In this document: piece by piece, positions 56,735-64,000 of the stretch
Layout: each line of letters opens with the position of its first letter
Numbering within the stretch: position 1 is the stretch's first letter
DNA from: Polytrichum commune
Lineage: Eukaryota > Streptophyta > Polytrichopsida > Polytrichales > Polytrichaceae
DNA length: 64,000 nucleotides
NCBI GenBank assembly: GCA_950295325.1
Contig: OX485805.1
Location: forward strand, 39,917,501-39,981,500
Direction of reading: 5' to 3'
Notes under the pieces: model-generated
Database searches by the model: none
Seen by the model: only the letters and a program-made list of their open reading frames with translations
Told to the model about the DNA's origin: nothing
Program-made: the position numbers and the translations under genes

Positions 56735-59700
56735 GACCAATCAATGGATTTGGAGAGAACGACTCCTATTTCTACTGATGATGATTCCACAATGCATTCA
56801 ATTCAAGATCGTCCATCTCAACAAGTTCATCACCATCAGGACATGTCGTCAAATCTTCATAATAAGAAAAAAAAGAAAATAAATGAATCCCTCGATGATT
56901 TTGACTCGGATGAAGATAATGATGGTAATAAGAAAACTTATCAAGAGAAAGTGTGGGAGCTTATGAACAAACGAAAGGTCAATTCCACTTCCACAATTTT
57001 GTCAATCCGTGCTGGACCTAATGCTCGCTTGCGTGTACCCTTATGTCGCATGGTTCCTATGCCGATTGTGCGTCCTGCTTTGAAGGATGACATTACTAAA
57101 TTGGAGGCTGATTTTTTCAATGGTTATCGTGATGGTGACCGTGTGTTTTATATATCGGCCACCGATTCTAAGGGAAACTTTCAATTCGTGGATGATGAGG
57201 TTTGCGAATCTTGGAGCCCAAATTGGGCTCAAGCCAATGCCCTGTTTGAATCTCAATTGGATACAAATTTGTCATTGACGTTATACAAGAACAAGATGTT
57301 TTTTATATGGGATGGAAATCACAAATTTTTTTTTGGAAAAATTATATTGACCGCGTATATACCGAAGATTATGAACGTCATGTCTTTGTGGATTCTATCA
57401 TTTTGACGCCCGAGCCTGACGACATTCCAAGTTTGTTGACTGCTATGTATGACATCAACAAGTAATGTTCTTACCTATTTTTTTACACTTATTTCTAGTT
57501 TATATTTTGTTTTCCAAATTATATCATCATGAATCTAATCAATTTAATGTTTTTTTCAGGTCAACCGAAAATTCTCATGTATCCACCAATTTGGTGCATA
57601 CTTTATAACGGATGCAAAGTATTGGCACCATATCTTTGACTTCTTTCAGAAAGCAACTGGATCCAAAGAGTTATAAACGATGTGAGGAGAAGTCTGTCGA
57701 AACTTGATATTCTTTGACACAACCAATTTTTTTGGATTACATGTACAGTGCAAGTTTTTCTACCATTGCTAATATGTGCATTATGTTTATTCATCTTCAT
57801 TTTACATTACATCTATATGTACTTATAAATATTGACTTTTGTTTGATTTTTCAGCAAGAACTTGCTGAGACTAACGATATTGCTCTCAACCAGGACAATG
57901 AAACTCATCTTCTTGAACGGACATCAGACGGAGTTTCAAAAGCAATGTCCGCAGCTGTCAACAAAAAACGTGCAATGTTATCTTCTAGTTTTACGAAACA
58001 ACTAGCGATTGCCGACATCAACCTTACCTCTGCTTTCCTTGAAGAAGTTAAGCACCATTGGGGTTCATTTTCGGTGCCTGAAATGCTACAAGAGAAACTT
58101 CATCGTGTTGCTGTCAGTAATGTGGATGCAGAAGTCAAAGTTGGATGGCTCAAGCTGTGGAATGGCAATAGATTTGACAAAGATGTATTGCATTTTCCGA
58201 AATCGCCCCTCTCTGATTCTGCACTTGATGATTGGTTATCAAAGTGTACATATTGGGCACAGTTGGAAAAAAATGCTATCGAAGAACTTCAAAGTATTCT
58301 TTCATCTCCTCTTCAGTTGCCTGCAGATGTGCCTACTCTCTCCGAGTATATCCAAATCTGGAAGTTTGCGACTTTCAATTCAATATTCTATCGTAAATTC
58401 CAAAGCGGAAAAGTTAAAAAACATAACGGTTGGGATGAGCAACCTAATATTGATCTTGCTATGAAACGTGTATTATACAGGTACAACCTAATCTTATTAT
58501 TTTTTTGATTTTTTTGATTCCATTTGTCAAATTGTCATGAAATATTTGACTTACAATATTTTTGTGTGTAGGTATTTTCGATATGTTTTGATTCCACATA
58601 AATGCGTTATAGGGGAACCTAATTTTTTCCAAATTGGCGTGAGACTGGTGCAGGAGATTCATACATGTTCACTACTGAGATTTGTTTGGATTGGTCGCTC
58701 CCACACTATGAGGATTGTGGTTGGTATCTTGATTTTCCTAAGGATGCATGTCCGTCAAGTGAGAAGACAATCCGTCAGATAAATGATGCTAAAAATGTGG
58801 ATCCGCATGATACTGCAATTTTGCAAGCACAAATTGTGCAGCTTAAACTTAGAGAGCCAAAACCAAAAGAGACAAAACATCGTAAGAGGAAACATGTCCC
58901 TGAAACCAAAATACAAGGTCAATCGGAAATTTCACAACATGAAGAATTGCTTGTTATTTCCAATGATTTGGATAAGAATCCACTTGGAGGCGAAAGTTCA
59001 AAGTCTGGGTGCGATGTATTGGAATTTCATTACTCCAGCACCTATGACGCTATTCATCGTGTGCCAACAAATATTTTGAGAAAAGAGTTATTCATACTGA
59101 AGAACTTTCTCACGCTCTCGTTTGCTCGATCTACTGCTGTCAAGAACAAGTCTGAAGGGATGGATATAGGCCCTCCTGAGTGGATCTAATGGCGGGAATT
59201 TATTGAAAACGTAAGTATTATTGTTTTGGTATTTTCTCTAATGTTCTTACTTTCATTTGGGTTTTATTTTGTGTCTTATATTGTGATATATTGTGGTATT
59301 TCAGTTCAATGACAATCGCGAATTTCATGTCATGGGAAGTCCGACTCCCTTTGCCGTTGACTTGGTTTTTCTCCAATTTCCCGACGGTCTTGACTTCAAC
59401 CTCTCCAATAGACCTGCTGAAATTCTTCTTTGGAATAAATATGACAAGAACTTGATGGTTGCAAGAATGTCCTTGTGCAAGTCCATCTTGTCTGATGATG
59501 GCGTCCTCATAGTATTTTGTGCTATCGATATGCAAACCAAGAAGGTTTTGAATTCAACTTTACACAACGGCAACATGAAAGTTCTTAGGACTTTTATTTG
59601 CCTCAATTCGTACATGGTGTTCAAGGATCCGGAGTCTCCAACCTACACCGTAAGTATAACACATCACAATTATTTCTATTTAATTATTTTGGTGTTATTT

Positions 59701-60560
59701 GCATTGTATATAGTTTTAACACAATTTACATTTTTTTGTAGACTCCAGCATTTATGGCTTATGTCTTGGTAAAGAATTTTACTACCACAAAATCCACGAG
59801 ACAACCAAACTCCACTTTTTTTGGCACTGGATTGAAAAGAAAAAACTTGCTTTTCAATTTTGTGGATGAAAAAAACATGCTTCTTAAAAAATCAGGAAGA
59901 CCTTGGAGGGGGCCATATCAAAAATCGCCGCGTTTTTTTCAAGATCTTATTGAATTGTTTACACCATCGAATGGACGCGTTGTTGATTTGACATGTTCCA
60001 CTGGAGCTTCTATCCTAGCAACACGCGCATGTGGTAGACATCTTCTTGCATTTGAGGGTGATAATGACATGTTTGAGCACATATTGAAACCGCTTTTGGA
60101 AAACGTTTTGAAAGAGGGGTCATCTAAGGAGAATATACAAGATCTCACAAAAGAAGATGATGACCTCTCGGATGAGGAGATGCTTGAATTTGAGTGAGAG
60201 TAAGTTTTAATACAATAAATTTTTATTCAATTCATTCGTTTCATTCAATTCATTGGTTCATTTTTATTTCTTCATATTATTTACATGTTTCATCGATTTG
60301 ATTTCAGGAATACGATTGGAAAGAGGACATGTCTCCCGTTTTGGGCACATAGACAATTCCTACGAAGTCCAAGCCGTAGCCCGCATCTCCCATCATATGC
60401 CGAGAATGTTGCAATTGCAATGTTGAATCTCGAAGATTCGGATCCAAATGAAGAATCTTGCTATAGTTCCAAAATCAATTCGCAATGCAAAGGTGCTCGA
60501 ATATATATAGATGATGAGGCAAAAGATAGTTTCATGTCTAGTGCTACTACTGATGAATAA
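56735..60560 (+). pseudogene. E1 gene: ParB-like N-terminus plus beta-class amino-methyltransferase-like C-terminus (disrupted)
   Basis: Predicted exons: 56735-57461 (ATG at 56744), 57560 to about 57700, 57855-58480, 58572-59210, 59305-59649, 59742-60193 and 60308-60560. All joins have GT-AG ends and agreeing phases, except the end of exon 2, which is unclear. The N-terminus is acidic, then VPLCRMVPMPIVRP, LEADFFNGYRDGDRVFYIS and FIWDGNH, which resembles the ParB/sulfiredoxin fold. A charged linker follows (about 58800-59000). The C-terminal part has AVDLVFLQFPDG where beta-class enzymes carry DPPY, ILSDDGVLIVFC, WRGPYQKSPRFF, VVDLTCSTGASIL (motif I position) and GRHLLAFEGD. Damage: frameshifts at a T9 run (about 57328-57336) and a T6 run (about 58621-58626), and stops at 57606-57608 and 59187-59189. 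It would act on DNA if the family is active. It looks like a broken copy. Confidence 0.7.
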
Positions 60561-60689
60561 ATTTTTGGACTTCATGTTGTTTATCCTTCTCAACCCTCTT
60601 ATTACTAAACCCTAAAATCATCATTTTTAAGGCCACAATTCCACGGTTATAGGATATTGGTGGCCCTATTACCAAAATTTTCATCTTCC

Positions 60690-60771
60690 TCACTGCTCAT
60701 AAGTTACCGCTCATCGCTCACCGCTCATTGCTCACCGCTCATTGCTCACCGCTCATAAGATAGCACTCCCC
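60690..60771 (-). repeat. E1 right TIR with TGAGC-type array
   Basis: On the + strand: CACTGCTCATAAG, repeated CGCTCATTGCTCAC units, then CATAAGATAGCACTCCCCC. It is the inverted counterpart of the left end. Confidence 0.8.
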
Positions 60772-60781
60772 CTCTAGTCAC

Positions 60782-61718
60782 CGAGGAAGCAAAAAACTCG
60801 ATCTTAGAGCACAACCTACTCCACAACCATGAGAAACTCAAGATTAGTGTAACATATGACCAAGACGCTGGCAACCCGTATTAGCAGAACATTAGTTGTC
60901 AACAACCTCCCCCAAAAGGAGTCCCAATTTGCCATAGTGAGAACCATCAAGAAGATATTTGGCGAAGACATCGTTGGAGTGAGCTTCAGACACACCCCCA
61001 AGTGAGGAGGATAGACAAGCCGGATGGTGCCACATACAATGTCTCAACACCGCGGTCTACACCAAGTGGTTAAACAAATCCGCCTTCATCCTCGAGAGGC
61101 GTGTCAACTTCACACCTCACCGCAGAATCATTGACGGTATGAACCAAATCAAACCGCCATTTGCATAGTTCAAGCTCCAATCAGAGAGGTGATTGCACAA
61201 AAATCCAAGCAATGCATAACTTTGCACTCACCAACCCACCGATCACTAAGAAGAGCTTCAACCAAACAATACAAGCTTGGGAGGAGAAGTTTGATGGAAA
61301 CTTTGCCATGATGATGTCTACAATCAACCTCAACACGGAAAAATGCGTGGAGACGACAGCTGACACACTCAAAGTTCAAACTACAGGCATTGCTACGGCT
61401 ATGAGAACAACGGCTATGGAGTTCCAACTCTCCGACCAACGCCTACAAATTATAGCACAATCTTTGACCACCACCCTCCCAAGCCTTCCGGCCCACAACC
61501 ACTTAACTGCCAACCTGTCAATGCACAATGGAAGAACATTCCCTCAATTCCAAGCCCCTCCGGGCTTCCACAACCCACCACCAACCAACAATAATAACCA
61601 AGGCTACAATATATATAGTGAAATAGATCCCTCAGAGGCTCACATCAATGATTTATTCTACTTACTTTGTGTACTATCCATATCTATATCAATAAAGAGT
61701 TCAAACTTTTTCCAGTGA
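60782..61718 (+). pseudogene. LINE ORF1 3' fragment
   Basis: After E1 the translation resumes with EEAKNSILEHNLLHNHEKLK, shifts frame to TLVVNNLPQKESQFAIVRTI (RRM-like strand and helix order), and continues with frame changes to a complete-ended frame at 61161-61718 rich in Thr, Asn and Pro (SFNQTIQAWEEKFDGNFAMM). This is the usual order of a plant LINE ORF1, although no zinc knuckle was seen. It is broken by several frameshifts. Confidence 0.45.
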
Positions 61719-62516
61719 TTCTTATCATCTTCCCAAAATGTATGCTACCAAAAAACACAATTACCCATGCCTAAACAAAACCACATCAACATATTGATAA
61801 AACAAACATATGCACCTAACCTCCATCCCAAACCCAATAACGTCCTCCAAAATCATATTTACCTCAAATGCATATTCCACGTTGTCATACTAATAAGTAT
61901 TTTTCATACCTCACACAAACATCCAACAACTACAAAGATCCTCAAAACCAACATCATACAATGGGAAACACACACCATGGAAATACCACCTATTACCAAG
62001 ATCGTCCCCTGGCCCAAATACACGACAACATGGGAACCTACCAAACCGTTATACCACTTGAAAAATTAACATGGCTCCCTCCTCACCTATACAAGACTTT
62101 GCCATTAAAATTCTCCTCCTCATTAACCGATACATCGAACCACTTCCAAGACATGAACCATCCATTGCCCCCCTCATCCATTACCATCACACATTTCCAT
62201 CATCAATTCTAGACAAACTCATACAAATCTTCCAAATCACACACTCATATTTCTCCAGTCCACTCACACGTCCCATGCAATTATCACATTACGACTTCCC
62301 ATATGAAAGAGATGTAATCTTTGACTCACTAGGCCCAACCTTCTCCACTCAAGGGAAAGGATGTGGGTACGCCCATATAACAACCCTAGACCTACGTCCA
62401 AAATTGATGGAATGGGCAAAACTAGCCACACACACAAATCACAACTCCACTACAATTATTACAATCACACATGATGATTAGACAAAAAAACCCAACCAAC
62501 CCACTTCAACAACCAT
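61719..62516 (+). pseudogene. LINE interior, uncharacterised coding-like segment
   Basis: Overlapping frames at 61767-62069, 61868-62212 and 62071-62481 are coding-like and C-rich/G-poor, like the RNase H segment, but contain no motif I can name (SSPLTRPMQLSHYDFPYERD is the clearest protein-like stretch). Reverse transcriptase and endonuclease domains would need about 2.5 kb here; only 0.8 kb exists. Confidence 0.35.
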
Positions 62517-63645
62517 ATGGAACTCCTATACTTACCATCCCACCCCTCATTTTACAATATACGGAACATTGCCCTTCCCCGCATACTACAACAACAAAGA
62601 ACCCTACTCAGTGCTCACCTCTATTCTAATACTCCCCCCCCCCCCAAACCAACCGTAACATCAATCCTCCCCCTACGCTTCCCACCCGCCCAATCCTACT
62701 ATACATGTGGCTCATTCACACCATCGGATGAAGAAGGAAAATGCAATATCACAAGAGCCGAAGTTTTCAATGGACCACTACAAGTCAATATTGTTGCTTG
62801 CCTACCCAGACACCCCAATATTCTCATAGTAGAGCTATATGCACTCATGATCACCACAAAACACACCAAAACACTCCCAACATATACATTCATATTCACA
62901 GATAGCCTCAACAACATATATATTCTCCTCAACCACATAAGAAACCCATCCTCCCAAGATAAACTCCTCATAACTGGAATCGTAAATGCGCTAAAAACTT
63001 CCCACCACAATATCACCATTCATAGAGTCAAAGCCCACACAAACATCGTTGGAAATGACAAGGTTGTGAAATTGGCCAAACAAGGATTAGAACAACCCCA
63101 CATTGTAGAATCCCCTTTCCACCTCATCGGCCATCAGACACCGTACTGGCCATCTATCACCCCGACATCCACACAACATGGCAGCTCAATCTGCAACCTC
63201 CAAAACTATATAGAAAAAGAGTATGTAAGCTCACCCATCTCCCATGCATTTGTCTATATATTATGCATCTTAGGAGCCCCACCTACAGATAAACCACCCT
63301 TCACACCCAACACAAACCTCAAAGTACAAATAATTGAATTCTCTTACTATATTGATAGATTCCCCATAGAAGTCACCAACCGAAAACTTGGTAAATATGC
63401 CATTCTCCCTCCCACTCCTATCCCAACTAGGATGGATTGTACTACCACCCATTATAATTACGGCATGAATAAGGGGCACTATACATACAACAACCATTAA
63501 ACTCCTTCAAGACCTACAAATCCCCAACCCCAAAATTCATTAACTAATGGAATCCTTCTCCCAAATTGCTATAAGGTACCTAACACACAATATCCTAAAC
63601 AAGAGGAAATTAGAAAAGAAACAAGCCCCACTCCCACTTGACTAA
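62517..63645 (+). pseudogene. LINE ORF2 C-terminal RNase H domain
   Basis: A frame of 327 codons (62517-63500) contains the RNase H order YTCGSFT, VELYALMITT, FIFTDSLNNIYILL and HRVKAHTNIVGNDKVVKLAK, with acidic residues E, D and D at the second to fourth catalytic positions. The first position, normally YTDGS, has Cys instead of Asp. The sequence continues after a frame change to an end with IAIRYLTHNILNKRKLEKK (stop at 63643-63645), typical of LINE ORF2 tails. It is not functional. Confidence 0.65.
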
Positions 63646-63834
63646 ACACACTTACTAACACTAAAATCCAATTCTAACATATACCACATAGCCCTAACAA
63701 TAACCACACGGTCCACCTATGAAAATAGGCACTAAGATGCCACCACTCTCATGCTCACACATACATGTGTGGGAGGCAATGAACGGACATCGCATGTTAG
63801 GGTAAAAGACATTGACGTTCCTTTTTCTTTCTTG

Positions 63835-64000
63835 TAAGGTAGATGGGTCTTAAAAGACTACTTTTTTTAAAAGTAGCCCACTTCTCCAAGGATATGTAAC
63901 ACGAGGTTACTACAATCCAATCGAGGTTGTAGCCACTTTCCTCATCATTTTGGAGCTCATGCAAATATATGGCTCATTATCAAAGTGAAGATACTCATGC
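63835..64000 (+). repeat. Dispersed repeat family A, cut by window end
   Basis: Begins AAGGTAGATGGGTCTTAAAA and continues with CCCACTTCTCCAAGGATATG, TCGAGGTTGTAGCCACTTTC and TCAAAGTGAAGATACTCATG, identical in order to the 39.5- and 47.9-kb copies. The right half lies beyond the window. Confidence 0.65.

Larger units (their letters stand above)
54881..60771 (+). mobile_element. E1: 5.9-kb TIR element carrying a ParB/methyltransferase-like gene
   Basis: Left end GAGGGAAACTATCTTATGAG followed by a TGAGCGATGAGCAGTGAGCG-type array. The reverse complement of the right end, GGGGGAGTGCTATCTTATGA, is followed by the same kind of array. CTCTAGTCAC is present on both sides (54871-54880 and 60772-60781), a 10-bp target duplication inside LINE coding sequence. 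Contents in order: a direct duplication with a SINE between the copies, a 32-bp palindrome, a ten-unit palindrome array, the second palindrome copy, and a seven-exon gene. The length of the duplication and the SWIM-like relic in sister element E2 suggest a Mutator-like element with cargo, but no transposase was found in E1. Confidence 0.75.
54210..63645 (+). mobile_element. Degenerate LINE, interrupted by E1
   Basis: Two LINE pieces flank E1. The left piece (about 54210-54880) has an open segment with FIKLHLKHPLKDELTLLRGE and a later LTKLEVLKDYAFLTLVTRE. The right piece resumes at 60772 with LVTEEAKNSILEHNLL, so the frames meet across the insertion at LVT-E. Further right are ORF1-like remnants (to 61718) and an RNase H domain (62517-63645). 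No endonuclease and no reverse transcriptase (YxDD) were found between them. An internal deletion and several frameshifts make it non-functional. The 5' limit is approximate. Confidence 0.6.

Noticed and set aside
60181-60200. TGA stop at the end of E1 exon 6
   Set aside because: Using the GTGAGA donor at 60194 removes the TGA and joins in phase to the acceptor at 60307, so it is not counted as a disabling mutation.

Overview
This window is nuclear DNA from a plant. It is AT-rich, mostly intergenic and heavily colonised by transposons. Intron-bearing genes are present for a plastid-type sigma-70 factor, a secreted pectin methylesterase and a membrane protein with a calponin-homology-like and a LysM domain. 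The pectinesterase and the methyltransferase-like family described below suggest a non-seed land plant (bryophyte, lycophyte or fern grade). That placement is inference; the sequence alone does not name a species.

Layout. 1-2.4 kb is GC-richer and gene-like but unidentified. 4.2-5.4 kb is a TIR repeat carrying two head-to-tail MITEs. 7.48-10.76 kb is a decayed TIR element (E2) with a methyltransferase-like relic and a divergent SWIM-finger relic. 13-18.3 kb holds MITEs, a hAT transposase relic and a pogo-like element. 21.8-25.6 kb is the CH/LysM gene with a leader intron. 31.0-31.25 kb is a dead copy of one sigma-factor exon, and 31.84-35.78 kb (minus) is the sigma-factor gene, whose six exons join into an uninterrupted 441-codon frame. 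36.2-37.2 kb is a long foldback element with a younger MITE inside one arm. 39.9-45.2 kb (minus) is the pectinesterase gene, whose last recognisable exon end has been amplified into a roughly 132-bp tandem array. 45.9-53.7 kb is dispersed repeats only. 54.2-63.6 kb is a broken LINE split by a 5.9-kb TIR element (E1).

The most unusual content is the E1/E2 family. Both elements end in TIRs built from a tandem TGAGC-type motif, are flanked by 9-10 bp target duplications, and carry a gene related to beta-class DNA amino-methyltransferases (motif IV region before motif I). In E1 this domain is preceded by an N-terminal region that looks ParB-like. Upstream of the E1 gene lies an array of ten palindromes at about 32-33 bp spacing, bracketed by two copies of a roughly 30-bp palindrome. 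The E1 copy is broken by two frameshifts and two nonsense codons; E2 is more decayed. Active, intact relatives would have to be sought elsewhere in the genome.

The three host genes are unrelated in function and show no operon-like organisation. The rest is a layered record of insertions, several of which can be ordered: LINE, then E1, with a SINE inside E1; foldback, then TA-flanked MITE; TIR repeat, then paired MITEs. Exon structures are predictions from splice consensus and reading-frame continuity only.
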